DNA of 64,000 nt from positions 1-64,000 of the forward strand of contig NZ_JACEHH010000027.1 in NCBI RefSeq assembly GCF_014154935.1, given 5' to 3'. Of the stretch, positions 17,581 through 25,723 are shown in pieces. The notes below the pieces were generated by a model. That model had not been told where the DNA came from and ran no database searches. It saw only the letters and a program-made list of their open reading frames with translations. Made by a program: the position numbers and the translations under genes. Numbering within the stretch: the stretch's first letter is position 1; each line of letters starts with the position of its first letter. The stretch is from Stieleria mannarensis. GTDB lineage: Bacteria; Planctomycetota; Planctomycetia; Pirellulales; Pirellulaceae.

Positions 17581-18813
17581 TCACGAATGTTTCAATGCGT
17601 GCAGGGTCTGGCGAGCGACAATGACTTCTTCGTTGGTCGGGATCACCCACAACTGAGTGGCCGAATCCGCGGCATGAAACGAGGCCTCGCCCATGTCGTT
17701 GGTCCGACCACGCAGTCCTTCGTTGGCAGCCGAGTCGACGACGATGCCCAATCGCTCCAGTCCCGCACAGACGCGCTGGCGTACCAGGGTGTCGTTTTCA
17801 CCGATGCCGCCGGTAAAGACGATCGCATCGGCGCCGCCGAGTGCGACCAGCATCCCGCCCAGGTGACGCCGAATCTCTTCAACATACACGTCCAAGGCCA
17901 ATTGGGACTGGGCGTCGCCTTCGGACGCGGCTTGCTCCACGTCGCGAATGTCGCCGCTGCGGTTGCTCAACCCCAACAGTCCGCCTTTGCTGGCCAATTC
18001 TTTCAGGGCTTGGTCGAGTGAGAGACCGGTGCGCTCCAAGATCAGGGGCAAGGCGAAGGGGTCGAAGTCGCCGACGCGGTTGTTTTGCGGCAGACCGGTT
18101 TGGGGCGTCATGCCCATCGTGGTCTGGACGCTTTGTCGATTTTCGATCGCCGTCACCGAACTGCTGCCGCCGAGGTGACAGGAGATCACACGGGCGTCCT
18201 GTCGGCCCAGGATTTCTGCACTGCGGTAGGCGATGTAGCGGTGGCTGGCACCATGGAACCCCCACTTTCGAATGTGGAATTCGTCGGCCCACTGACGTGG
18301 GATGGCGTACTCCTTTCGAGCCGCGGGAATGGTTTGGTGAAAATCGGTTTCGAAGGCGGCGACCAAGGGCAGGTCGGGAAACCGGGCCTGCAGCGTTTTC
18401 ATCGCCGCGATGTACGGCGGGTTGTGTGCCGGTGCGGCGGCGTTCATTTCGGCCATCGCGTCAAGCACCTGGTCGTCGACGACAAAGACGCCCGAGAGAC
18501 GTCCGCCGTGAACGGCTTTGAAACCGATCGCGGCGACCTGCGACGCGTCAGCAATCGCACCGTGATCGGGGTCGGTCAATTGATCCAGGCAGGCTTGGAC
18601 GGCCACGCCGTGATCGGGAACCGCCATCACCAATTCATTGGACCAATCGCCGATTTCGACCGTGCAGTTGCTTTGCGCATCGCCGATCCGTTCGACCGCG
18701 CCTTTGGCAAGGCAACGAGCGTTTTGGATGTCGTCGATCGCTCCATCGTCGGTCATTTCAAACAACCGATACTTGAAACTGGTCGATCCCAGGTTTGCAA
18801 CCAGGACGAGCAC
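17581..18813 (-). CDS. ackA: Acetate/propionate-type kinase of the BMC operon
   Basis: A 410-residue ASKHA kinase that should make ATP from the acyl-phosphate (lactyl- or propionyl-phosphate) produced by the PduL-like enzyme. Signature 1 is LVANLGSTSFKYRLF, and signature 2 lies in GFKAVHGGRLSG. The catalytic core FETDFHQTIP and RKWGFHGASHRYIA, the nucleotide loop SCHLGGSSSVTA, and the C-terminal VFTGGIGEND are all present. The start is a GTG at 18813 placing the first strand at residue 2, with GAGGG upstream. No encapsulation helix is visible, so it may act outside the shell. It lies between BMC-H and BMC-P genes. Confidence 0.93.
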   Translation of the reverse strand: MLVLVANLGSTSFKYRLFEMTDDGAIDDIQNARCLAKGAVERIGDAQSNCTVEIGDWSNELVMAVPDHGVAVQACLDQLTDPDHGAIADASQVAAIGFKAVHGGRLSGVFVVDDQVLDAMAEMNAAAPAHNPPYIAAMKTLQARFPDLPLVAAFETDFHQTIPAARKEYAIPRQWADEFHIRKWGFHGASHRYIAYRSAEILGRQDARVISCHLGGSSSVTAIENRQSVQTTMGMTPQTGLPQNNRVGDFDPFALPLILERTGLSLDQALKELASKGGLLGLSNRSGDIRDVEQAASEGDAQSQLALDVYVEEIRRHLGGMLVALGGADAIVFTGGIGENDTLVRQRVCAGLERLGIVVDSAANEGLRGRTNDMGEASFHAADSATQLWVIPTNEEVIVARQTLHALKHS

Positions 18814-18911
18814 GGGCGATACCCTCTGCGAGAAGTTGGGGGCTGGTGTTGGCGTCAGTTTGTTCTGGTCATCCCGCGGGCGGCCCGGTGATTGCCGCGG
18901 CGGGCTGACGC

Positions 18912-19181
18912 TTAAGCCAAAAAAGCTTTTGCGACACCTTCGGCGGGGCGAGGGATCACGTGGCTGGAAACCAGTTCGCCGACTTGCGAGGCTGCGTTGG
19001 CGCCGGCTTCGACCGCCGCGCGGACGCTGCCGACGTCACCGCTGACGACGGTGGTGACGTAGGCACCGCCGATGTCGACTCGTTTGACAATTTCCACGTT
19101 GGCCGCCTTGGCCATCGCGTCGGTCGCTTCGATCAGTGCCAGCAAACCTTTGGTTTCGATCAATCCGATAGCGTCATTCAT
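18912..19181 (-). CDS. BMC-H hexameric shell protein, copy 2
   Basis: An 89-residue single-domain BMC shell protein forming the hexameric facets. The typical pattern is AIGLIETKGLLALIEATDAMAK, then KRVDIGGAYVTTVVSGDVGSV, AAVEAGANAA, and the C-terminal VIPRP. The pore loop region (KRVDIGGAY) sits where pore residues normally lie. The ATG at 19181 is supported by alignment of the first strand. The gene is 92 bp downstream of the other BMC-H gene and 98 bp upstream of acetate kinase. Confidence 0.95.
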   Translation of the reverse strand: MNDAIGLIETKGLLALIEATDAMAKAANVEIVKRVDIGGAYVTTVVSGDVGSVRAAVEAGANAASQVGELVSSHVIPRPAEGVAKAFLA

Positions 19182-19273
19182 GTTGATTCTGTGTTGTTTC
19201 GATTTTGGTGGGGGGAGATTCGATCGCGCCCGATGGCGGGATCGTTCCGACGGTTGCTACTTGTTAGCCGCGA

Positions 19274-19573
19274 CTACTTCTTTGTGGTCGGGGCGCTGGT
19301 CTTGAGGACCTTGTTCAAATCGTCGTGTGGACGTGGGATGACCTGAACGCTGACGACTTCGCCGATCCGTCCGGCCGCTGCCGCGCCGGCGTCGGTCGCC
19401 GCTTTGACCGCAGCCACGTCGCCGCTGACAAACACGCTGACCAGGCCGCTGCCGACCTTGTCCCAGCCCAGAAATTCGACGTTCGCCGCTTTCAACATTG
19501 CGTCGGCTGCTTCGACCAGGGAAACAAACCCTTTGCACTCGATCATGCCGAGCGCTTCATTACTCTTCGCCAT
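19274..19573 (-). CDS. BMC-H hexameric shell protein, copy 1
   Basis: A 99-residue single-domain BMC shell protein. The pattern [59 protein letters not shown] and VIPRPHDDL is canonical. The pore-loop region (GWDKVGSG) differs from the second BMC-H, so the two facets may have different pores. A short basic C-terminal tail (KTSAPTTKK) follows. I chose the ATG at 19573; the longer open frame to 19678 overlaps the PduL-like gene and has no family similarity. No trimeric (tandem) BMC-T gene is present in the operon. Confidence 0.95.
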   Translation of the reverse strand: MAKSNEALGMIECKGFVSLVEAADAMLKAANVEFLGWDKVGSGLVSVFVSGDVAAVKAATDAGAAAAGRIGEVVSVQVIPRPHDDLNKVLKTSAPTTKK

Positions 19574-19614
19574 TGGAAATCTGCCTATTGATAGGAGAAA
19601 AGGAGGTGTAAGAA

Positions 19615-20343
19615 CTATTTGTGGCAGCCGCAGCCGCCCTTGGTCAATTCGACGGTCGAGGCACCGTCCAAGAAACACGCGTTGCCTTCATCGGTGTCGA
19701 TGTGGACTTCTAACTTGGCCGCCTCGTCGGCACGCACCAGCACATCATCAAAGATCGTCGTGCAATCGTGGCTGGTGACTTTCAATTGCATCATGTCGCC
19801 GTTGGAGACACCGAAGTGTTCCGCGTCAAAGTAATTCATGTGGACGTGACGCGCCGCTCGAATCACGCCCTGTTCCAATTGGACGCTTCCGACCGGTCCG
19901 ACCAGCACACATCCGGGCGTGCCGTCGATGTGGCCGCTGTGGCGAACCGGTGCATCGATCCCCAATGAGATCGAATCGGTGAACGCCAATTCGACTTGGC
20001 TGGCGCCACGTGTCGGCCCCAGCACGCGGACGCTGGGCAACATTCGGCGCCGCGGGCCGACGATCATCACGGTCTGTTTGGCCGCGTAGAAGCCGTCCTG
20101 GTAAAGGTCTTTGTCCGGTTCCAAGACCGAACCGGCACCGAACAGGATTTCGACGTGCTCGTCGGTCAAATGGACGTGTCGCGCGGAAATGCTGACACGC
20201 AAGTTCGGTTTACCGTCGACCCAACCGGGAGGGTTGTTTGCAGGGCTACTGTCGGGCCGAGCCGGCGAGGTGCCGAGACCGCCTGCGATCGCGCGACGAA
20301 CCAAGGATTCGATTCGGCCGCGGTCAATTTGAGTCGCGTTCAT
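19615..20343 (-). CDS. pduL: PduL-like phosphotransacylase of the BMC
   Basis: A 242-residue PTAC-family enzyme that exchanges CoA for phosphate on the acyl group and so recycles CoA inside the shell. The zinc/active-site motif of the first half is [15 protein letters not shown] and that of the second is [14 protein letters not shown]; the intervening [16 protein letters not shown] and [13 protein letters not shown] match the family. Residues 6-22 ([17 protein letters not shown]) form an N-terminal encapsulation-like helix, followed by a Ser/Pro/Asn linker. The C-terminus is Cys-rich (GCGCHK), an oddity that might bind a metal. It is 42 bp upstream of the first BMC-H. Confidence 0.93.
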   Translation of the reverse strand: MNATQIDRGRIESLVRRAIAGGLGTSPARPDSSPANNPPGWVDGKPNLRVSISARHVHLTDEHVEILFGAGSVLEPDKDLYQDGFYAAKQTVMIVGPRRRMLPSVRVLGPTRGASQVELAFTDSISLGIDAPVRHSGHIDGTPGCVLVGPVGSVQLEQGVIRAARHVHMNYFDAEHFGVSNGDMMQLKVTSHDCTTIFDDVLVRADEAAKLEVHIDTDEGNACFLDGASTVELTKGGCGCHK

Positions 20344-20398
20344 TCGGTTGCGAAAAGAAAGGTTGGGAGGGGGGGAGTTAAATCGGAGACCGTGCCGC

Positions 20399-21265
20399 TT
20401 AAGCGTCGGGTCGGATGTCTGTCTGGGAATCGGTGCCGTTTTCGTCCTCGCGCCGGTTGTCCGCTAACACTAGTTCGATGCCGGCGTCGTCAATCCGCTT
20501 TTTCCATTGCGAAGCCAGACCGCGGTCGGTCACGACACCCTGGACGTCCTCCAACCGGCACAGATGGGACAAGCTGACTTTGCCAAACTTCGTGTGATCG
20601 GTGACCACATAGGCCTGGTCGGCTGCGGCCAGCATCGCTTTTTCGCTTTCGACCAGCATCATGTTGTTGTTGAAATAACCGCGCTCGTTGATCCCCGCGA
20701 CCGACAAGAACGCCAGTCGAACGTTGATCTGACGAAGCATCGATTCGGCCATCGGCCCGATCGCCACCGCCGTGCGGCCGCGGACGCATCCGCCGATCGT
20801 GACCAGGTCGATCGAGTCACTGCTGGACAGCAGATGTGCGACCGGCAAGCTGTTGGTGACCACCTGCAACCGCCGGCCGACCAGACAACGCGCCAGTTCA
20901 TAGGTCGTGCTGCCGCCGTCCAACAGAATCGTGTCGTGTTCCTCGATCAACTCCGCCGCCGCCGCGCCGATCGCGGCTTTGACCGACCACGTCGTGTCTT
21001 TGCGGCCTTCAAACGCACGGATCGTTGCACTCTCGCCGGTCCAAAACACGCCGCCGTGGGTGCGGCGGACGTCGCCGGATTGCTCCAGTTGCTCCAGGTC
21101 GCGGCGGACCGTCGATTCGCTGACCGAAAGCGATTCGGCCAACTCGCCCAGCGACGCGAATCCGGTTTGGCGAACCATCCGGCGCATCCGCTCCCGCCGC
21201 CCGCCACTGGCGCCGGATCGGGTGTCGCTGGGGATGCGGTTGGATGAATTGATGGTTCGAACCAC
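20399..21265 (-). CDS. DeoR/GlpR-family regulator of the BMC operon
   Basis: A 288-residue sugar-phosphate-responsive regulator. The N-terminal winged helix is SLGELAESLSVSESTVRRDL with SGDVRRTHGGVF, the standard DeoR signature. The ligand domain has the family motifs ILLDGGSTTYELARCL, VVTNSLPVAHLL, DLVTIGGCVRG and the lysine-containing VVTDHTKFGKVSL. The start is a GTG at 21265. It is the promoter-proximal gene of the operon, 55 bp before pduL and on the same strand, so it probably regulates its own transcription along with the shell and enzyme genes. DeoR proteins usually respond to phosphorylated sugars; a fuculose- or rhamnulose-phosphate ligand is inferred. Confidence 0.92.
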   Translation of the reverse strand: MVRTINSSNRIPSDTRSGASGGRRERMRRMVRQTGFASLGELAESLSVSESTVRRDLEQLEQSGDVRRTHGGVFWTGESATIRAFEGRKDTTWSVKAAIGAAAAELIEEHDTILLDGGSTTYELARCLVGRRLQVVTNSLPVAHLLSSSDSIDLVTIGGCVRGRTAVAIGPMAESMLRQINVRLAFLSVAGINERGYFNNNMMLVESEKAMLAAADQAYVVTDHTKFGKVSLSHLCRLEDVQGVVTDRGLASQWKKRIDDAGIELVLADNRREDENGTDSQTDIRPDA

Positions 21266-21352
21266 AGAAATTGCCTAGTTTGCGCAGGTAATGCGTTTGG
21301 TGATAGCTTTCTCTCAAACGTGGAAGATTTCAAGCACCTTGTGACGAAAATT

Positions 21353-21393
21353 CACCATTTCTGAAAGAATCCTTCCTTTTTATGAAATGGGTG
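21353..21393. promoter_or_regulatory. Inverted repeat upstream of the BMC operon, candidate operator
   Basis: About 90 bp upstream of the regulator start lies an inverted repeat: CACCATTTC on the left, GAAATGGGTG on the right, about 22 bp apart. The left arm also forms a small palindrome (TTTCTGAAA). The stretch is A+T-rich. It is a plausible DeoR operator or promoter region by position only. Confidence 0.35.
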
Positions 21394-21424
21394 GCATCTG
21401 GCTGCAAAGAAGAGGGGGCGCCGT

Positions 21425-21590
21425 GACGTAGCTACGCTCGCCAGAGCGTGGGAAACACCGGGACGTAGCTACGCTGGCCAGAGCGTGGAGGGGCGCTGGA
21501 GGACCACCTTCTGGCGAAGGTAGCTACGCTGAAACGGTGGAGGGCGCCGGGGGACCACCTTTTGGCGAAGGTAGCTACGTTGAGACGGTG
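21425..21590. repeat. Two dispersed repeat families in direct pairs
   Basis: Two copies of a motif starting GACGTAGCTACGCT and ending CAGAGCGTGG lie at 21425-21451 and 21462-21488. Two copies of a second motif, starting GGACCACCTT and containing GGCGAAGGTAGCTACG, lie at 21501-21541 and 21552-21590. Both contain GTAGCTACG. They fill the non-coding gap between the divergent BMC operon and the dehydrogenase gene and look like planctomycete intergenic repeats. Confidence 0.85.
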
Positions 21591-21717
21591 TTCTCGCCTG
21601 TTCTTTCGGCTCTCTGGTTTCCGCGCCGTCGCCGCCGCGATACGCTTTTTGCGAATCTTGCGTTTTGCGGAATCACCGGGCGGACTTTTTCACTTCTTGC
21701 AGCGTCAACACACCACC

Positions 21718-22536
21718 ATGACTGAACTATCGGGAAAGCGGGCCATTGTCAGCGGGGCATCACTCGGGATCGGCCGCGGCATTGCGGTTGAACTTGCCCG
21801 TGCCGGGGCAACCGTCGCGGTCAACTATCGATCCAACGGCGACCAGGCCGACGAGGTGGTCGCCGAGTGCAAGGCGGCCGGCGGGGATGCGTTCAAGGTC
21901 CAGGCGGACGTTTCGGTCCAAGAAGAAGTCGAGGCGATGATGCGGTCGGCGATCGAGCGTCTGGGCGGGCTGGACATCGTGGTCAGCAATGCCGCCTACA
22001 GCGACCGGCACCTGATGCTGGAATCGGACATGGCGGAGTTCCGCAAGACGATCGACGTCAGCATGTGGGGCGCGTTCTACATGGTTCGCTCCGGCGCGGC
22101 CGAACTGGTCAAGGCCGGCAACGGTGGAAACATCGTCGTGATCAGCAGTCCCCACGCGCATTTGGCAATGCCCGGCGCGATGGCTTACAACATGGCCAAG
22201 GCGGCGAATGACCAAATGGCACGGACGGCCGCCTGCGAGTTGGCCCAGCATCGCATCCGATGCAACATCATTCACCCCGGCTGGATCAACACGCCGGGCG
22301 AACGAAAGTTTTTTTCCGAAGAGACGCTGCAAACCGAGTCGGCCAAGTTGCCATGGAAACGCCTCGGCGAGCCCTGTGAAATCGGCCGCGGCGTGGTGTT
22401 CCTGTGTCGCGAAGAGAGCGAGTACATCACCGGCAGCACGCTGACGATCGACGGCGGCATCCAGTTGCCGTGGCGTGACATGTTCCGCGTCGACGAGACG
22501 GCGTCGACGGCCAAGCCGATGTCGGACAACCGTTGA
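21718..22536 (+). CDS. Short-chain dehydrogenase/reductase
   Basis: A 272-residue classical SDR oxidoreductase. The cofactor motif is VSGASLGIGRG, with a basic residue after strand 2 (NYRSNG) that favours NADPH. The structural NNAG-like motif is SNAAYSD, and the catalytic Ser, Tyr and Lys are in VVISSPHAH and AYNMAK. The C-terminal region (CNIIHPGWINTPGE, YITGSTLTIDGG) is standard. It resembles glucose/sugar dehydrogenases and 3-oxoacyl reductases, and substrate cannot be assigned. I chose the ATG at 21718, since an upstream open frame to 21562 runs through dispersed repeats. It is divergent from the BMC operon and convergent with the sulfatase gene. Confidence 0.88.
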   Translation: MTELSGKRAIVSGASLGIGRGIAVELARAGATVAVNYRSNGDQADEVVAECKAAGGDAFKVQADVSVQEEVEAMMRSAIERLGGLDIVVSNAAYSDRHLMLESDMAEFRKTIDVSMWGAFYMVRSGAAELVKAGNGGNIVVISSPHAHLAMPGAMAYNMAKAANDQMARTAACELAQHRIRCNIIHPGWINTPGERKFFSEETLQTESAKLPWKRLGEPCEIGRGVVFLCREESEYITGSTLTIDGGIQLPWRDMFRVDETASTAKPMSDNR

Positions 22537-22542
22537 CGCATA

Positions 22543-22728
22543 GTGGGATAGGCTTCTAGCCTGTCGATGCATTCCGAAACGTCGCCGTGTTCTCCGAACT
22601 CGGCGAGCCCCAAATGTCGCCGTGTTCTCCGAACTCGGCGAGCCCCAAATGTCGCCGTGTTCTCCGAACTCGGCGAGCGCGAAAAAGCGAAGCTATACCC
22701 CGCGCCGACCTCGGAGAGGACGGCGACT
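22543..22728. repeat. Dispersed motif plus 35-bp tandem repeat with inverted arm
   Basis: At 22543-22566 is a copy of the GTGGGATAGGCTTC motif. From 22581 a 35-bp unit (starting GTCGCCGTGTTCTCCGAACT) is repeated at 22616 and, shortened, at 22651. At about 22711-22727 the opposite arm appears (TCGGAGAGGACGGCGAC), so any copy can pair with it to form a hairpin. The array lies between the convergent dehydrogenase and sulfatase genes and could terminate transcription. Confidence 0.85.
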
Positions 22729-22740
22729 GTGCTTGCCGCG

Positions 22741-25218
22741 CTACTTCTCTTCTCGGATCTCCGCGAACGCCTCGGCGTAACGCCGACCGAATTCCAACAG
22801 CGACTCTCGATCGAAGTGAACGTTGTCGCTTTTGAGTGTCAGTCCTGTCGATTCGACGAACGCCGATCCCGGAAGCTCCGCAGCGACCTCGCGATGAGCC
22901 TGGTCGACTCGCTTTCGGTGTTCGGTCCACTTCGGCGTGTCGCGTTGTGCCAGCCCGCCGATGATGATCGGAGTCTTCTGCCCGACGTGGCTGCGGAATC
23001 GATCAAACACGTCGATCAGGTTGGCCTTGTATGCCTCTGCCAGTCCCGGTTTGGAATCTGATTCGCCTTGATGCCATAGGATGCCCTTGAACGTCCCGCT
23101 GGCCATCGCGGTTTGAATTCGCGCCAGAGCATCGTCATAGGGATGCGTCTTGGTTTGCCGGTGGAATCCGCCCGGAGCCCAAGCGGCGATGGGCGATCCG
23201 CCAACCGCACAGGGGACCAGCCCGACGGTGATGTCGGGGTGTTGGGCCGCGTAGTGCCTTGCAAAACTCCTTCCGAGCCCGACGCCGGCGATCGATTTGT
23301 CGAAGTGCAGCGGGTCGGACGCGGGAACCCAGTTTCCCTCGCGGTCGAGCATCAGAATTTTGGGATCGGGGACGCGGTCGGCCGGTGTCACTTTGCCGCG
23401 ACCGGCCATGTTGGATTGCCCGGCCAACAGAAACAGATGGAATTGTTCTTTCGCCGGGACATCGGCACTGGTGATTGTCACGCCGCCGAGTTCGATCATC
23501 GGGCCGTCGCTTTGACGCGATAGTTGAAGCGTCGCTTTTCCCGCGTCGAGGTTCACCATGCCGAGCGACTGCTGCGCGAAAAACAGCATGCGGCGGGGAG
23601 TGGCCTGGGAATCCCGGTCGGGGCGAACCACCGATTCGGATTTGAATCGTCGCAGCGTCGACGAGATCTCTTGATCGGCGATCGACGCGGCGACGGTCAC
23701 GTCTTTGGCGTCACAAACATAATGCAGTGTGATTTGGTAGCGGCCGGATTGGGCGATGTCGACCGGCCAAGCGACTTCGTCGGTCGCGGCGGTCCAATTG
23801 TCGACCCAACTGTGCGCCCAACTGATGCCGTCGGCAAAGCCCGGGTTTCCGGCTAATTGTGCGTCGACCGATGGGATGAAGGTTGGTCGCTGTTTGGTGA
23901 CCGGAACATGTCGCGGCGACGTGATGCTGTCGGTGATGGAGTCGACATATCCTTCGATTTCGGATCTCAGCCGCTCGGTCGTTTCCGGGTACCGGTCAGC
24001 GATGTCGTTTTTCTGTTCCGGATCGGCGATCATGTCGAACAACGCCGCCTTGCCCTTTTCGATCGTCAATCGATATTGATTGGTACGAACGGCGGCCTTG
24101 CCGAATTTTTCAAGGTGCAATTGGTTTGGGCGATACGTCAAGATCGAGCGGTCGGCCAGTGTCGGATCGACGCCGTCACGGATCAATGTCACCAGGCTCT
24201 TTCCGTCCAACTTTGCTGAATCATCCAGCGGAACATCGCACCACTGGGCGAGCGTGGGTAGCAGGTCGATGTGGCCGGTGATCTGCTGAATCGTTCGCGG
24301 CTGGATCATTTCCGGCCAGCGGATGAAGCAGGGCACGCGGCATCCGCCTTCGTGCACGCTGCCTTTGGCGCCGCGCATGCCGCCGTTGAATCGTTTGCCG
24401 TTGGGGCCGTTGTCGGTCAAGAACAACACGATGGTGTCGTTCGTTTTCCCCGACTGTTCCAGCGTGCTCAGCAATCGCGCGACGTTGTCGTCGATGTTTT
24501 CGACCATCGCGTAGACCGCCGCGGTCTTCTCGGAAATCTCTCCGGTGTCGTACTTGTCGAACAGATCCTGACGGACTTGGAAGGGACCGTGCGGTGCGTT
24601 GTAGGGCACGTAGCAGAAGAACGGCTGGTCGCGTGGTGTTTTGAGGAATTCGATCGCCGCATCGGTCAGCACGTCGGTGATGTAGCCCTTGGTTCGGACA
24701 GGAATCCCGTTTCGCTCCAGGATCGGGTCGTCGTACAAGTTGAAGTGGCCGCCACAGAACCCGAAGAATTCGTCAAACCCTTGACCGTTGGGGTGCAGCG
24801 GCATTTGGGCGCCGTTGTGCCATTTACCGAAGCAACCGGTCGCGTAGCCGGCATCACGAAACCGTTCCGCCAGCGTGGTTTCGGCCGCACGCATGACCTC
24901 GCGGCGACCGGTGACGCCGGCGACACCGGTGCGTTCGGGGTACCGCCCGGTCAGCAGTGCCGCCCGCGTGGGCGCGCACACCGGCGAAACATAAAACCGA
25001 TTCAGCCGAACACTTTCGTCGGCCAAGCGATCCAGCGTCGGCGTCGAAACGATCGGATTGTCATGGGTTCCCAAGTCGCCCCAACCCTGATCGTCGGTCA
25101 AGATCAACAGGACGTTGGGCCGAGTGGTTGATTCGGCCCTCAGCAACGGCGTGATCAGGGTCGCAACGACGAGGACTGCAAGTGTCGTGATTTCATGGAG
25201 CGAAAGTCGCGGGAACAT
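22741..25218 (-). CDS. Secreted sulfatase fused to SASA/CE6-like acetylesterase
   Basis: An 825-residue, two-enzyme protein. A hydrophobic N-terminal segment (LAVLVVATLITPLLRAES) is a likely signal peptide. The formylglycine-type sulfatase follows: metal-binding NVLLILTDDQGWGD, the modification site CAPTR with cysteine at residue 81, GRYPERTG, GCFGKWHNG and LFLTDNGPNGKR. A beta-sandwich-like linker occupies about 440-590. The C-terminal part (about 595-825) is a SASA/DUF303-type esterase with the serine motif LLAGQSNMAGRG, then VPCAVGGSPIAAW, LWHQGESD and the catalytic-Asp/His-type DNVHFD. It would remove sulfate and acetyl groups from one polysaccharide. The substrate is unknown; deoxy-sugar polymers such as fucans are suggested only by the nearby BMC operon. 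Confidence 0.88.
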   Translation of the reverse strand: MFPRLSLHEITTLAVLVVATLITPLLRAESTTRPNVLLILTDDQGWGDLGTHDNPIVSTPTLDRLADESVRLNRFYVSPVCAPTRAALLTGRYPERTGVAGVTGRREVMRAAETTLAERFRDAGYATGCFGKWHNGAQMPLHPNGQGFDEFFGFCGGHFNLYDDPILERNGIPVRTKGYITDVLTDAAIEFLKTPRDQPFFCYVPYNAPHGPFQVRQDLFDKYDTGEISEKTAAVYAMVENIDDNVARLLSTLEQSGKTNDTIVLFLTDNGPNGKRFNGGMRGAKGSVHEGGCRVPCFIRWPEMIQPRTIQQITGHIDLLPTLAQWCDVPLDDSAKLDGKSLVTLIRDGVDPTLADRSILTYRPNQLHLEKFGKAAVRTNQYRLTIEKGKAALFDMIADPEQKNDIADRYPETTERLRSEIEGYVDSITDSITSPRHVPVTKQRPTFIPSVDAQLAGNPGFADGISWAHSWVDNWTAATDEVAWPVDIAQSGRYQITLHYVCDAKDVTVAASIADQEISSTLRRFKSESVVRPDRDSQATPRRMLFFAQQSLGMVNLDAGKATLQLSRQSDGPMIELGGVTITSADVPAKEQFHLFLLAGQSNMAGRGKVTPADRVPDPKILMLDREGNWVPASDPLHFDKSIAGVGLGRSFARHYAAQHPDITVGLVPCAVGGSPIAAWAPGGFHRQTKTHPYDDALARIQTAMASGTFKGILWHQGESDSKPGLAEAYKANLIDVFDRFRSHVGQKTPIIIGGLAQRDTPKWTEHRKRVDQAHREVAAELPGSAFVESTGLTLKSDNVHFDRESLLEFGRRYAEAFAEIREEK

Positions 25219-25723
25219 GCTGGCGGGGACCGGGCTATCGAGGGTGGGGAAACTTGGGGACCGCGCTAGATCTTATCCAAGTTTGTCCGGCCTCGGGGGC
25301 AAAACGATGGGGGACAAAACGATGGGGGGCAAAACGGTCATATTCGGAAATTGTTTTGTCCGCATTGTCTTGCCTTTCTTTCGAGGACGAAGCAGCGACC
25401 GTGCATTGGGACTAACAGGACACATAGGACTTTTACGTCCCCTATGTCCTACTGGTCCTATCGAGCGTGCCATCTCGGGACATGCCGCGGGTCCCCTTCA
25501 CGCCGACGATGGCGTTCGTCTTCTACCGGCTGAATTCACCCCAGGTGAGTCAATCAAATCGGTGTTGAACCTCAAAAATCGCGTCATGAAAAAAACTCAA
25601 AAATTCCTGAAGGGGTTTCAAAGGTTTTCTCGCAGGTAGGCAGTGGAGATACACTCGCGGCCGCCCCAAGCGGGGCCCGACGCTGATTTCGACCGAAAAA
25701 AAAACTGCCTCAAAGACTTCATC
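25219..25723. other. Non-coding gap upstream of the giant gene, with repeats
   Basis: This interval contains a short direct repeat at about 25302-25341 (ACAAAACGATGGGGG-like units, related in form to the 15-bp arrays elsewhere). It also contains an imperfect hairpin at 25417-25450 built from AGGACACATAGGAC and GTCCCCTATGTCCT. The promoter of the giant gene should lie here or just downstream. No gene is supported. Confidence 0.5.

Noticed and set aside
25308-25345. Possible CRISPR-like short repeats before the giant gene
   Set aside because: Units are short, directly adjacent and without unique spacers; no cas gene is present.
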